A stretch of DNA of 64,000 nt from JBGQMW01 sp963769845 (GCA_963769845.1 CAVYNL010000012.1:1-64000); one strand, 5' to 3'. Positions 43,370-51,978 are shown, counted from the first letter of the stretch. Program-made: numbers and translations. The notes: a model not told the origin generated them from the sequence alone.

Positions 43370-43639
43370 TCGCCGCCTCCTCCTCCCACCTTAGCGTGCG
43401 CACCTCTGTTTTCCAATTTCACTTCATACCTTGATTTCCTCATTCTAGCGAACCTAAACACCAACCACAGAAGAGATGGGATTGAGCGGGAAAAGTCTCC
43501 GTTTGAAAGGATTTTGCTTCGAATGTCCATGATTCTACACGGTATCTAGTCCTCTCTTTGTCGGTTTCTTTCTGACTAGTATTTCCTTTCACAGCGAACG
43601 AAAATAAGGAATGAGCGCGCACGGGCATTCGAGTGGTGG
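43370..43639. other. Convergent spacer
   Basis: About 270 bases between two converging genes with a GAGCGCGCAC tract near 43613. No gene is supported. Confidence 0.3.
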
Positions 43640-44320
43640 TTAGGCTCGGTTCATTTCCTGTACGAGGCTCGGGAGGTCTATGATCGAACTTAAGAAATAG
43701 TTGGCGCCTGCGTCAATCAGCTCCTGTTGCGTAGAAATTCCTGTGGGGACGCCAACGGCGACGGTCCCGACGTCTCTTGCGCATCTCATGTCTCGGCTGC
43801 TGTCTCCGACGAGTATGGTTTCGACGGCCTTGGTCTTCAAGCCTGCAAGAACAGCCTTAAGGTGTTCTGGATCTGGCTTGACTTCTTTCACTTTGTTTCT
43901 GGGAACTATGGCTTCGAAGAACTTGTTTATCCTGAATCGTTTCAAGATGTAGTCTACTGACTTCTGGCTGCTAATGGTGCAGAGACCGAGCTTGAGCTTC
44001 ATCTTCTTCAGAGTCTCCAGTGTTTCAGTCACGCCCGGGAGCAAGCCTGTTGTTCTTGCGGCTTCCATCTCATGCTTCTCTGCTATGTCCAAGGCTTCGT
44101 TGCGGGTTTTGTTTATCGTCCGTGCTGATTTGCCGCTGTTCCTGAGAAATATGTCCGCTTTGTTAAGCATCTCAAAAATGCTCTCGTTCAGTGAAAGGAC
44201 CGAGGCTGGGATACCTTTGTTGAGAAGGAAACTCCTGACTTCTGACCTCAGAGCCATATAGTCAAGGTTGAAACTCGCAAGAGTTCCATCGAGGTCGAAG
44301 ATCACTGCTTTTATCGTCAT
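43640..44320 (-). CDS. HAD-superfamily hydrolase (phosphoglycolate phosphatase-like)
   Basis: 226 residues. All HAD motifs are present: I, FDLDGTLASF with both aspartates; II, LCTISSQ; III, the Lys in KVKEVKPDPEHL; IV, ILVGDSSRDMRCARD. A C1-type helical cap occupies about 20-90. It is probably a phosphomonoesterase acting on a small metabolite; the substrate is open (phosphoglycolate or similar). It is transcribed alone. Confidence 0.92.
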   Translation of the reverse strand: MTIKAVIFDLDGTLASFNLDYMALRSEVRSFLLNKGIPASVLSLNESIFEMLNKADIFLRNSGKSARTINKTRNEALDIAEKHEMEAARTTGLLPGVTETLETLKKMKLKLGLCTISSQKSVDYILKRFRINKFFEAIVPRNKVKEVKPDPEHLKAVLAGLKTKAVETILVGDSSRDMRCARDVGTVAVGVPTGISTQQELIDAGANYFLSSIIDLPSLVQEMNRA

Positions 44321-44381
44321 CCGTTCTCACTTGTTATTGAGGATGTCGCCTTAAGCTGGTTCTGGCGAAATATACTTTGCG

Positions 44382-44564
44382 GTGACGCTACTGTCACGCG
44401 ATCCACTGCTCCAGTGGCGCAAAGAAGGCAGTTTTTGGCATACGCTTGCAGAAAGTGCCCTCAGAAGAGCCTCGAGGGAAAACAAGACTCGGCCTATCAT
44501 TTCGGACCTGACGATAGAGGGACACGCAACGTTGTTAAGCAGGTCAAAGGACATTGAAGCTTGA
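44382..44564 (+). CDS. Possible small protein coupled to GNAT gene (60 aa)
   Basis: From GTG 44382, ending in TGA that overlaps the TTG start of the acetyltransferase by four bases, which hints at translational coupling. The sequence (LLQWRKEGSFWHTLAESALR, then ASRENKTRPIISDLTIEG) is protein-like but matches no family. Confidence 0.35.
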   Translation: MTLLSRDPLLQWRKEGSFWHTLAESALRRASRENKTRPIISDLTIEGHATLLSRSKDIEA

Positions 44565-45175
44565 AGATTGTCATGATGAGCAGAAAGAAAGCTCAGAGCA
44601 AAATAGCTCCTGCCACCATTCGAACCAAACGGCTTCTGCTGCGAGACCTGCGGAGCAGAGACCGAGAAGCAATTCACAAATATTCCTCTGATCCTGAAGT
44701 TGTCCAATACATGGACTGGGGACCCAACACTGACAAGGATGACAAGGAGTTTCTTGAACGAGCCATGACCGTACGAAAGAAAAATCCCCGCAGAAACTTC
44801 ACACTCGCCATAGTCTTGAAGGATACAAAAAGGCTCATCGGAAGCTGCGGAATTCACGAGTCAAGTCCCCCCGACAGAGAAGGTTGGATCGGCTACTGTC
44901 TGAACAGGCAATACTGGGGTCGCGGTTTCGGAACAGAGACTGCCAAAGCACTTTTGGACTTCGGTTTCAACCATTTAAGGCTTCATCGCATCTTTGCCAC
45001 ATGTGTGCCTGCAAATACGGCTTCCGCTCATGTTTTGGAGAAGACAGGTATGCAATTGGAGGGGCATCTCCGACAGCACAGATGGGTGAAGGGGAAGTGG
45101 CGCGATTCGCTCCTCTATGCCATCCTTGACCAGGAATGGCAGGACCAAATAGACAGCCAAAAGAGATCAAGGTAG
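44561..45175 (+). CDS. GNAT N-acetyltransferase, RimJ/RimL-like
   Basis: Up to 204 residues (TTG 44561, or ATG 44573 or 44576). The acetyl-CoA binding motif is IGYCLNRQYWGRGFGTETAK, followed by LDFGFNHLRLHRIFATCVPA and NTASAHVLEKTGMQLEGHLR, the RimJ/RimL subgroup pattern. It transfers acetyl from acetyl-CoA to an amine, perhaps a protein N-terminus or a small molecule. The first 20 residues are basic and probably not part of the fold. Confidence 0.9.
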   Translation: MKIVMMSRKKAQSKIAPATIRTKRLLLRDLRSRDREAIHKYSSDPEVVQYMDWGPNTDKDDKEFLERAMTVRKKNPRRNFTLAIVLKDTKRLIGSCGIHESSPPDREGWIGYCLNRQYWGRGFGTETAKALLDFGFNHLRLHRIFATCVPANTASAHVLEKTGMQLEGHLRQHRWVKGKWRDSLLYAILDQEWQDQIDSQKRSR

Positions 45176-45250
45176 CGTTTCCTAGTCTCGGGCGACCGCC
45201 GGCCCCAAAATGAATATCTCACCTGTAGCATATTGTCAACGAGGTGGACT

Positions 45251-45475
45251 ATGAGTTTCGAGGAGTACACGCAAGACAAGCTCTGGCCTATTCTTGTAGA
45301 AACAGTCCATTCACTCGTCATGTTTCCAAGCCACAAAGGTTACACGAGAGCTGTCATTCTTCCGGAGAAGCCTGAGATAAAACCACTGGAATTGGCCTTG
45401 AGGCTTCAAATAGCACTAGGCGAGGCCGTCGTTATCCTGTACGAGCTTCATCAGGAAAGAAAGACTAGCTCGTAG
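45251..45475 (+). CDS. Hypothetical protein (74 aa)
   Basis: From ATG 45251 with GAGGTGG just upstream. A small, helical, soluble protein (SFEEYTQDKLWPILVETVHS, then LELALRLQIALGEAVVILYE). Good codon-like composition and a clear ribosome site support a real gene. The family is not recognised. Confidence 0.55.
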   Translation: MSFEEYTQDKLWPILVETVHSLVMFPSHKGYTRAVILPEKPEIKPLELALRLQIALGEAVVILYELHQERKTSS

Positions 45476-45520
45476 CGTTGGGCTCTCCGCTTCATCTTTG
45501 TTTCGGTTTGCGTCTCAGGA

Positions 45521-45904
45521 TTGCTTTCTTCAGCTGGAGAAACAGTTAGGATGAGCGACTTCGAGGGAACCGAAAACCTTTTGAAAACTCTGGCTGGCAA
45601 GCTTAAGAGTTCCGAGGCTACTGTCGCGATCCGTCCTGAGGACATTACGATATTGACGGAAGAGCCTCCTGTTTCTCAAGAATGGAACTTGCTCGAAGGA
45701 GAGGTTCAGGAGTACACGGATCTGGGTCCTGTTGTTAACGTAGCCGTAGAGGTTGGCTTTGTTCTGAAAGCACTCTTGGACAAGAGGTCTTTTTGGGGTT
45801 CAAGTCTGGCCGTGGGAACGCGCGTTTATGTTCGGTTTGATGTTGATTCTGGCAAGGTCTTCAATGCGCACTGCATGTCTGATGGGATTATGATGCAGCG
45901 ATGA
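45521..45904 (+). CDS. Orphan TOBE-domain protein, ABC-ATPase C-terminal remnant
   Basis: 127 residues from TTG 45521. It resembles only the C-terminal regulatory part of molybdate/tungstate or sugar ABC ATPases: VAIRPEDITILTEEPP, LLEGEVQEYTDLGPVVNVAV, then GTRVYVRFDVDSGKVF. The nucleotide-binding domain is missing and the upstream sequence holds no P-loop, so it is either the tail of a deleted transporter gene or a stand-alone oxyanion sensor. The next gene is a ModE regulator, consistent with a molybdate/tungstate theme. Confidence 0.6.
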   Translation: MLSSAGETVRMSDFEGTENLLKTLAGKLKSSEATVAIRPEDITILTEEPPVSQEWNLLEGEVQEYTDLGPVVNVAVEVGFVLKALLDKRSFWGSSLAVGTRVYVRFDVDSGKVFNAHCMSDGIMMQR

Positions 45905-45926
45905 TCGAAGCATGGCGAAGACAGAT

Positions 45927-45935
45927 CTTATAAAT
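45927..45935 (+). promoter_or_regulatory. TATA box of modE (leaderless)
   Basis: CTTATAAAT, centred about 30 bases before ATG 45961, predicting a leaderless modE transcript and settling the start choice against 45934. Confidence 0.6.
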
Positions 45936-45960
45936 GTGCAATGACAGAGTGCAGTGTGAA

Positions 45961-46518
45961 ATGTCGCAGCGTGCAAAGTTCAAGTCTTCTTTCAAAGTCT
46001 GGATTGAGTTTGAAGGAAAGCGGGTTCTGGGCAAGGGCGGAGCAGCTATTCTTGAACAGATACGCAGAAACCAGTCTATTTCCAAGGCTGCAGAAAAGCT
46101 CGATATGTCTTACCGCTACGTTTGGAACTATCTGGACGAGGTCAAGAGAACAGTGGGGGAGCCGATTGTTGAGACGTTCAAGGGCGGCAAGAGTGGAGGC
46201 GGCGGTGCGAGGCTCAACGAACTAGGCGAGTATCTGTTGGGTGAATATGCACGCGCAAGCAGAAGTGTGGAGAGTTGCATTTCTGGAAAGGAGTCACTGG
46301 AGGTGAAAGGTGTGAAGATCAGTGCGAGGAACCGTTGGAAGGGGAAGGTTTCAACTGTCACGAAGGACGATGTTGTGGCGCTTGTGAAGATCAAGGTGAC
46401 GGAGCCCATGGTCATAACGGCTTTGATTTCACGTGAGGCTGTGGAAGACCTGAAGATCAAGGTGGGCGATGAAGTTGAAGCGATAGTCAAGTCTACTGAA
46501 GTTATGGTTGCCAAATGA
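45961..46518 (+). CDS. modE: ModE-type molybdate/tungstate regulator
   Basis: 185 residues. The N-terminal winged helix of the ModE family (GKRVLGKGGAAILEQIRRNQ, SISKAAEKLDMSYRYVWNYL) binds DNA. The C-terminal Mop/TOBE domain (SARNRWKGKVSTVTKDDVVA, then VTEPMVITALISREAVEDL, ending VKSTEVMVAK) binds molybdate or tungstate. It is probably a repressor of the tupABC transporter 0.5 kb downstream. The start is set by a TATA box that makes ATG 45961 leaderless. A broken second copy of the Mop end lies just downstream. Confidence 0.92.
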   Translation: MSQRAKFKSSFKVWIEFEGKRVLGKGGAAILEQIRRNQSISKAAEKLDMSYRYVWNYLDEVKRTVGEPIVETFKGGKSGGGGARLNELGEYLLGEYARASRSVESCISGKESLEVKGVKISARNRWKGKVSTVTKDDVVALVKIKVTEPMVITALISREAVEDLKIKVGDEVEAIVKSTEVMVAK

Positions 46519-46540
46519 AAAACGACTCGAAACAACAACC

Positions 46541-46578
46541 CTGCGCGCGCGGCTAAAGAAGTTATGATAGCCAAGTAA
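46541..46578 (+). pseudogene. Duplicate 3' end of a Mop domain after a GC tract
   Basis: CTGCGCGCGCGGC is followed by codons AAKEVMIAK and a stop, nearly identical to the end of modE (TEVMVAK plus stop) 60 bases upstream. It is the last eight or nine codons of a second Mop-type gene whose rest is gone; the break falls exactly at the GC tract. Confidence 0.5.
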
Positions 46579-46605
46579 GCTATGCTAAAGTCATCCTGTA
46601 GCTAT

Positions 46606-46791
46606 CTATTTCTTCTCCTTCCACTTTGCGTATTCTTCCTGCATTTCACGGTTCTTAGCAGGGTCTCGATTGATCTCATTTTTCATTTCAAAGATTTGTT
46701 GCCCGGTCATATTCTTAACGTGTCTCAACCACATTTCAAAACTCAAAGTGCGTTCTTTTACTCCTTTTTCCATTTCCTTCTCGTAGCTCAT
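46606..46791 (-). CDS. Small helical protein (61 aa)
   Basis: From ATG 46791 with GGAGTTAGAAGGA before it and TATA-like CTAATATAC near 46845. All-helical and charged (SYEKEMEKGVKERTLSFEMW, then QIFEMKNEINRDPAKNREMQ, ending YAKWKEKK). Real by its signals; the function is unknown. Confidence 0.55.
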   Translation of the reverse strand: MSYEKEMEKGVKERTLSFEMWLRHVKNMTGQQIFEMKNEINRDPAKNREMQEEYAKWKEKK

Positions 46792-46925
46792 TCCTTCTAA
46801 CTCCTGTGTGCTTTAGCAGCATATTATGCAACTACCAAGTATATTAGGCGCGCACCAAAAATTAACACCGATAGAAGCTTGCTCCAAAGCGCGCGCGTGG
46901 TTGATCTTCGCTTCAATCACCGAAA

Positions 46926-46935
46926 TGTTTTTAAA
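46926..46935 (+). promoter_or_regulatory. TATA box of tupABC
   Basis: TTTTTAAATG, about 130 bases before the tupA start. The long leader (about 46960-47059) leaves room for regulator binding, such as ModE. Confidence 0.45.
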
Positions 46936-47059
46936 TGCATATCGGTCCCTTGACTGCAAGAATTAAGAAGTGATTTGAAATGAGGATGTCATTTGATTAC
47001 AACAGATTGTATTGGGGACATCGGCTTGCACTGTTTTATGGAGAAGGAGGCAAATAGAA

Positions 47060-48289
47060 TTGAATGGAAAATTGAGGAAATCGCTGATTCTCAGTGTTTG
47101 CATGTTGATTATGCTGATAACCATTTGCTATCAAGTGCCATTTGTACGCGCAGACAACTGGTGGACTGCCTTCACCGCAAGGACAGACGTCAACCTCGAC
47201 CTCAAAGTGGACATGAAAGACCTTGGCATAGTAGCGCATGCCTTCGGGGTCAGGCCAGGCTCACTACTCTGGAACGCCGATTGCGACATCAATGGCGACA
47301 GCGTTGTAGACATGAAGGATATAGCGACTGTCGCGAAGAATTTTGGATGGGTAGGTTCAACGCCATCACACACTACGCTGACAGTTTCGTCAACGACCAG
47401 CCTCTACGAAACACTAGTGGAAGACGAGATGAAAGCGGTGTTTCAGGCAAAGTTTCCTTGGATAACCATTAACTTTCTTTCGCAAGGAACTGGCGCTGCC
47501 ATACAGACAGCCATGAGAGGTGACGCAGACATGATAATGGTCCACGATCCGACACAGGAAAACACATTCTTGGTTAACGGATATGGCGTGAACAGGAAAA
47601 TCATAGCATCCAACTTCTTCATCATGGTAGGACCCCAAAACGATCCCGCCAACATAACTGGCATGGCACCGTTAGACGCGCTGAAACACATCAAAACGTT
47701 GGGAGAACAAGGTCAAGCCATATGGATATCAAGAGGCGATGGATCAGGGACTAACTCAAAAGAAAAGAATCTGTGGAAAGCCGCTGGCATAAACTGGACG
47801 CAGATAAGAACAGAAACATCATGGTACAAGGAGACAGGACAAGGCATGACCGCCACGCTACTTGTGGCCAACCAACTGGGCGGATACACACTGTCGGACA
47901 CGGCTTCATATCTGACGAACACGAAGGCAGGGAACATTCAGATGAAAATTGTGGTTCAAGCCACAAAAGACCTACTGAACGTTTACAGCGTGATAGCCGA
48001 CAATCCACTGAATGCCAATCTTACAAGTACGAACTTTGCCGATTCAATGCTATTCATACATTTCTTGGTTTCAAGCGAAGGCCAAACGCTGCTAGCCAAC
48101 TACGGGACGTCAACATTCGGAGCACCACTCTTCACCCCCTTCGTTCCACTAGTATCCACCGGAAGCAACGCCACGTTGTCGAGCTGGATCCAGAATTACG
48201 CTTATATCCCTTCAAACGTAACCGAATGTCCATCGACTTATCGATTCGACGCAGGCATCCTGTACTCAAACATTTGGGATACCACTTGA
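47060..48289 (+). CDS. tupA: Tungstate ABC transporter binding protein with N-terminal dockerin
   Basis: 409 residues from TTG 47060 with AGAAGGAGG ten bases upstream. A signal peptide (about 5-31) leads into a dockerin (about 43-97) with two calcium loops (DVNLDLKVDMKDLGIVAHAF and DINGDSVVDMKDIATVAKNF). The TupA-type periplasmic-binding fold follows (about 105-409): TTTSLYETLV-like strand, FLSQGTGAAIQTAMRGDADM, VGPQNDPANITGM, WISRGDGSGTNSKE. TupA proteins bind tungstate for aldehyde oxidoreductases and related enzymes. A dockerin on a binding protein is unusual and may tether it to the cell-surface cohesin protein. Confidence 0.9.
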   Translation: MNGKLRKSLILSVCMLIMLITICYQVPFVRADNWWTAFTARTDVNLDLKVDMKDLGIVAHAFGVRPGSLLWNADCDINGDSVVDMKDIATVAKNFGWVGSTPSHTTLTVSSTTSLYETLVEDEMKAVFQAKFPWITINFLSQGTGAAIQTAMRGDADMIMVHDPTQENTFLVNGYGVNRKIIASNFFIMVGPQNDPANITGMAPLDALKHIKTLGEQGQAIWISRGDGSGTNSKEKNLWKAAGINWTQIRTETSWYKETGQGMTATLLVANQLGGYTLSDTASYLTNTKAGNIQMKIVVQATKDLLNVYSVIADNPLNANLTSTNFADSMLFIHFLVSSEGQTLLANYGTSTFGAPLFTPFVPLVSTGSNATLSSWIQNYAYIPSNVTECPSTYRFDAGILYSNIWDTT

Positions 48290-48339
48290 TTCTTGCGTCC
48301 GCACAAAGATCTAATTCCATTTTTTCTTCGTGATCTCGA

Positions 48340-49086
48340 ATGCAAGATGTTATAGTCCAGGCGATTCAGAAGGCCATTGGATTGATCTTCAGTGGGAACA
48401 ATGAGGTATACGCGACAGTCTACAGGTCGTTATACGTCACCGGTCTTGCTACGTTGCTATCTTGCTTATGGAGCATTCCAATCGCAGCAGTTTTGGGTCT
48501 ATATTCTTTCAGAGGAAAATGGGTAATCAAGGGCATTTTTAGCTCGCTCATTGGTGTGCCCACAGTTGCCCTCGGATTGCTCTTGTATCTCCTTATGTCG
48601 CGCCAAGGTGAATTCGGCTTTCTTCGTCTTCTTTACACGCTCAATGGAATAGCGATTGGTGAAGCCATACTGATTACACCGTTGATCGTCAGCTTCACCA
48701 GTAGTGCACTTGGCGCCGCAGATGTCCAGTTAAGAGACCTCGCCAAAACCCTCGGAGCATCTAGCTTCAGAGCCAATTTGGCCATAATGAGAGAAACCGT
48801 CTGGTCAATGGTATTGGCTGTATCAGCCGCCTTTAACAGAGGTTTCGGAGAGCTAGGTGTGGCCATGATTGTGGGCGGGAATCTGTTCCAAGAAACGAGG
48901 GTGCTGACAACTTCCATTGCATTAGAAACGAATTTAGGAAGTTTTGATGTGGCCATGGCATATGCAATAATCCTCATGGCAGTAGTACTTACAATAACGT
49001 TAGGGATCAACCTTGTGGAAAGACTGAGACAAGAGGACCTGCCTTGGAAGAAGTGGTGGGTCTTGTGGCGCTCTGCAGCAGGCTAA
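48340..49086 (+). CDS. tupB: Tungstate ABC transporter permease TupB
   Basis: 248 residues with about six membrane helices. It carries the binding-protein-dependent permease signature in RDLAKTLGASSFRANLAIMR (the EAA loop that contacts the ATPase). IGVPTVALGLLLYLLMSRQG and AFNRGFGELGVAMIVGGN are typical of TupB. It starts 50 bases after tupA. It moves oxyanion across the cytoplasmic membrane with TupA and TupC. Confidence 0.95.
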   Translation: MQDVIVQAIQKAIGLIFSGNNEVYATVYRSLYVTGLATLLSCLWSIPIAAVLGLYSFRGKWVIKGIFSSLIGVPTVALGLLLYLLMSRQGEFGFLRLLYTLNGIAIGEAILITPLIVSFTSSALGAADVQLRDLAKTLGASSFRANLAIMRETVWSMVLAVSAAFNRGFGELGVAMIVGGNLFQETRVLTTSIALETNLGSFDVAMAYAIILMAVVLTITLGINLVERLRQEDLPWKKWWVLWRSAAG

Positions 49087-49107
49087 GGCTGGGAGAAGAC
49101 TGAGGCA

Positions 49108-49824
49108 ATGGAAGCAAGACTTCAACTAAAAAACATCGAAAAAAGCTACGGCCTAATCAAGGCTCTCGAAAATATCAATCTGGAAATAGTGGGAGGTAAA
49201 ACGATAGCACTGTTGGGAACCAATGGGGCAGGGAAAACAACCTTGCTTCGGGTTATAGCTGGGTTAGAAGAACCGGACAAGGGCAGTACAGTTTTCAAGG
49301 GCAAGAACGTAAACGGAAAGGAATTGCGTCAGATCGCCACACTAGTTTTCCAGAAAACGACGATGTTCAACAGATCGGTTTACAGCAACTTGGCGTACGG
49401 CCTCAAAATCAGAGGAAAAAAAGACAGTGAGATCAAGGAAGAAATAGCTCGAGAATTGCACGCTGTTGGATTGAGGAATTTCGAAAAAAGAAAGGCAAGG
49501 AAAACCTCAGTTGGAGAACAACAGAGAATCTCTCTTGCACGAGCTTTCTTGCTAAACCCCCAAATCCTGCTGCTAGATGAACCCACCGCAAACTTGGACC
49601 CGAACAGCGCAACAATAATCGAGAGAGCAATTGTGAACAGAACAAAAGAAAAAAGCATAATCATACTAGCAACACATAATTTGAGCCAGGCAAAGCGACT
49701 TGCAAACGAAGTGGTGCACATATACGACGGCAAAATTGTAGAGATTGCGAGTCCTGAAGAGTTCTTCACTAATCCGCGTAGCGAAATAACTCGGAAATTC
49801 ATAAACGGAGAACTGGAATACTGA
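49108..49824 (+). CDS. tupC: Tungstate ABC transporter ATPase TupC
   Basis: 238 residues. Walker A GTNGAGKTT, the Q-loop LVFQKTTMFNRSVYSNLAYG, Walker B ILLLDEPTANLD and the H-loop ATHNLSQ are all present. The signature motif reads TSVGEQQR, replacing the usual LSGGQ, as in several TupC proteins. There is no C-terminal TOBE domain, in contrast to the orphan TOBE gene upstream. It completes the transporter, 21 bases after tupB. Confidence 0.95.
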   Translation: MEARLQLKNIEKSYGLIKALENINLEIVGGKTIALLGTNGAGKTTLLRVIAGLEEPDKGSTVFKGKNVNGKELRQIATLVFQKTTMFNRSVYSNLAYGLKIRGKKDSEIKEEIARELHAVGLRNFEKRKARKTSVGEQQRISLARAFLLNPQILLLDEPTANLDPNSATIIERAIVNRTKEKSIIILATHNLSQAKRLANEVVHIYDGKIVEIASPEEFFTNPRSEITRKFINGELEY

Positions 49825-50192
49825 AAACACAGTCATTCCAAGCGCGTGTGACCTGATCCCTCAAAAAAAGAGATTCTCATAGAGTCTAGGTCCCTTTTAC
49901 TATAGTACCGCGATCGAGCGCGCGCTCAAGGCCATGGAACAGGTTACGATGTCAAAATGGCTGCTGGGAAACTCCTTCAGATCGACTGCATCTGAGACAA
50001 AGTATTCTATCCCCAGTTTCTCTTTCTTCTCCCGTTGTCTAGCGAATTCAACGACTCTCTTGGAGAAGTCCACACCTACAACTAGCGCGCGCTAAGTAGT
50101 GTACGAACACGACTGCAAGAAGTGCTACAGAAAGAAGTGTACTCATCACGGAATCCTCTAAACAAGAAAGGGAAAGATTGAGAGCAAACAAA
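49825..50192. other. Spacer holding a methyltransferase remnant and two GC tracts
   Basis: No complete gene. See the fragment at 49900-50092. Palindromic GC tracts lie at about 49917 (GAGCGCGCGCTC) and 50085 (TAGCGCGCGCTA). Confidence 0.5.
49900..50092 (-). pseudogene. SAM-dependent methyltransferase fragment
   Basis: On the minus strand this open frame reads LVVGVDFSKRVVEFARQREK, then IEYFVSDAVDLKEFPSSHFD and IVTCSMAL. This is the core of a class I methyltransferase from motif I beta-2 to motif II. The GxGxG glycine loop upstream and the C-terminal half downstream are missing. Both ends coincide with GCGCGCGC tracts, so the surviving piece is cut precisely between them. Confidence 0.6.
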
Positions 50193-50921
50193 TCATCTCA
50201 GTTTTGCCTGTGTAGTCCAACGTCTTTTTAACAGGATCATCGCCGTCACCGCTGTCGTCAGCAAGAACAACGTAACAGAGAATGATTGAAACTCGGGTAC
50301 TGGTTCACTCAAAACCTCAATCTTTGTGACGAGTCTTACCCAATACGGCCCAGGAGTGAGGAGACCTTCAGGTCCTATAATAGCCAGTATTAACGGTCCT
50401 TCATCGCTGGTCAAGTTGACGTCGTTCCTGTAGTACGCAATAATGGGAGTCAAAGGCTTTGTGTATGTTGTGATGTTGCCCGTGATGGGGTCGTAAGTCG
50501 TGAAGTTGCCGTCGACAACCTGGTCAAAGCTAAGGGTTCGCGAGTAATTATCGGACGCCGTGATTCTAACAGCGTTGCTGTGGCTGATTCCCCCAACAAT
50601 ATTGCACAGAGTTGTAAGTGGGACGCCAGTGTAGTTGTTGCCAATAACTTTCCCAAATCCTCCCAACCCCCTGACAGAAGGAAGACTGGCAATATCAGTA
50701 GAGTTCAAAATCACCTGCGTGCCATTCAGACCAATAAGAGTCAGACTCATAGGCGGGAGATCAGGGGGCACCGTTTCGAGTTGTCCTCGCGCCGCTTGAC
50801 ACTGCAGCCCAATACTTGTTGCGTTTGCAGCAGCCCATATGAAGACAAACACTATCAGAAAGCACCCAGAAACCAAGTGTCTGATGTGATGTCTGAGTAT
50901 TGTCCTCACGTTCCTCACCAC
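50193..50921 (-). CDS. Exported molybdopterin-oxidoreductase-like domain with VPEF anchor
   Basis: 242 residues. A signal anchor (about 15-37) precedes a beta-rich domain (PPMSLTLIGLNGTQVILNST, then VGGISHSNAVRITASDNYSR) resembling the sulfite-oxidase/Oxidored_molyb fold, but too short to bind cofactor alone. The C-terminus is PVPEFQSFSVTLFLLT, a membrane helix, then KRR. VPEF plus helix plus basic end resembles the PEF/PEFG-type sorting signals handled by archaeosortases. It may be a cell-surface protein. Confidence 0.6.
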   Translation of the reverse strand: MVRNVRTILRHHIRHLVSGCFLIVFVFIWAAANATSIGLQCQAARGQLETVPPDLPPMSLTLIGLNGTQVILNSTDIASLPSVRGLGGFGKVIGNNYTGVPLTTLCNIVGGISHSNAVRITASDNYSRTLSFDQVVDGNFTTYDPITGNITTYTKPLTPIIAYYRNDVNLTSDEGPLILAIIGPEGLLTPGPYWVRLVTKIEVLSEPVPEFQSFSVTLFLLTTAVTAMILLKRRWTTQAKLR

Positions 50922-51074
50922 AAAATCGCAAATAGCCGCATTCCTTTCATTTCACGAGCATGCACACAAATGTCTTTCGCGCAAGTTGACCGCACGCACA
51001 AGACAGATTAAAGCGATCCAAGCAGTGATACTTCCTGATTGCTGTCGTTGGAAAGACGGCAGGGCAGATGCTAG

Positions 51075-51827
51075 ATGAATGAGATGAAGCTCATTGATGA
51101 CCTGATTTCAGCAACGAGTGAAAACAGCGTTCTTGCGAAAGATGTTCGCGTCGGCGTTTCATGGACCGCAGTTTTGGGGAAATATTGTGGACTGGCAAAA
51201 ACCTATGGTATCCCTGTTCAGCACAGTGCGTACACGCGGGATCTGGGAAGACTAACTGAGAAAACCACGGTGCAGTTGGCTGAATATTTGAAATCATGGG
51301 ATATGGTGGAAGCAGGCATTGGTCTGGCCTCCATAAACTCGATGATCCTGCCCAAGGGGAAAGTGGGCGTCAATGCACTGGATGTCATCGCTGAAGAAGG
51401 AAAGGACAAGATGGTCACGTTCGTAGGCAAGTTTCCACACATTGAGGAGATACGCTCAAGCGCAAAAGAACTTTTTGTTCTGGAACTGGACCAGTCGCTA
51501 GTTGACCCGAGCACTCGGGTATTGCCTGCAACAGCAGCAGAGTATGTGATACCCGAGAGCGACATCGTGGCGATAACAGGCTCTGCGCTCATAAACAAGT
51601 CAATGGAACATCTTCTGAAACTATGCACAGCCAGCAATGCATACACAATAATCCTCGGCCCCAGTACCCCAATGTGCGACGTTCTATTCGACTACGGCGC
51701 GGACATGCTTGCAGGCATTGAAGTAGTTAATTCAGACAGCCTGTTGAAGAAAATCAGTCAAAGCGGCGGCATGCTGAACCCCAAGATGTTCAAGGAAGAA
51801 ATAGTGTTCAGAGTGATGGAAAAGTAG
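51075..51827 (+). CDS. DUF4213/DUF364 heavy-metal-chelation-type protein
   Basis: 250 residues. An N-terminal DUF4213 region (KDVRVGVSWTAVLGKYCGLA, then LGRLTEKTTVQLAEYLKSWD) and a C-terminal Rossmann-like DUF364 domain (KMVTFVGKFPHIEEIRSSAK, IVAITGSALINKSMEHLL, IILGPSTPMCDVLFDYGADM). The family is linked to metal or oxyanion chelation and often sits near molybdenum genes; the tungstate transporter is 1.2 kb away. The function is inferred from the family only. Confidence 0.85.
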   Translation: MNEMKLIDDLISATSENSVLAKDVRVGVSWTAVLGKYCGLAKTYGIPVQHSAYTRDLGRLTEKTTVQLAEYLKSWDMVEAGIGLASINSMILPKGKVGVNALDVIAEEGKDKMVTFVGKFPHIEEIRSSAKELFVLELDQSLVDPSTRVLPATAAEYVIPESDIVAITGSALINKSMEHLLKLCTASNAYTIILGPSTPMCDVLFDYGADMLAGIEVVNSDSLLKKISQSGGMLNPKMFKEEIVFRVMEK

Positions 51828-51978
51828 TTCTGCAAGAGTGTCGCTCTGCTCATACAAGAGCGATTTCTTACCATGCATTTTGGGTTCGGAAAGAGCTTCT
51901 AGTCTGAATCCGACGATGCACACTAGGTAAAGCTATATTAGTGTCAGAAAAGCGTATGACTGTACATTCAAAAATAAG

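Noticed and set aside
47776..48333. A 186-codon plus-strand frame within tupA
   Set aside because: Out-of-frame shadow of tupA with Arg/His-rich text.
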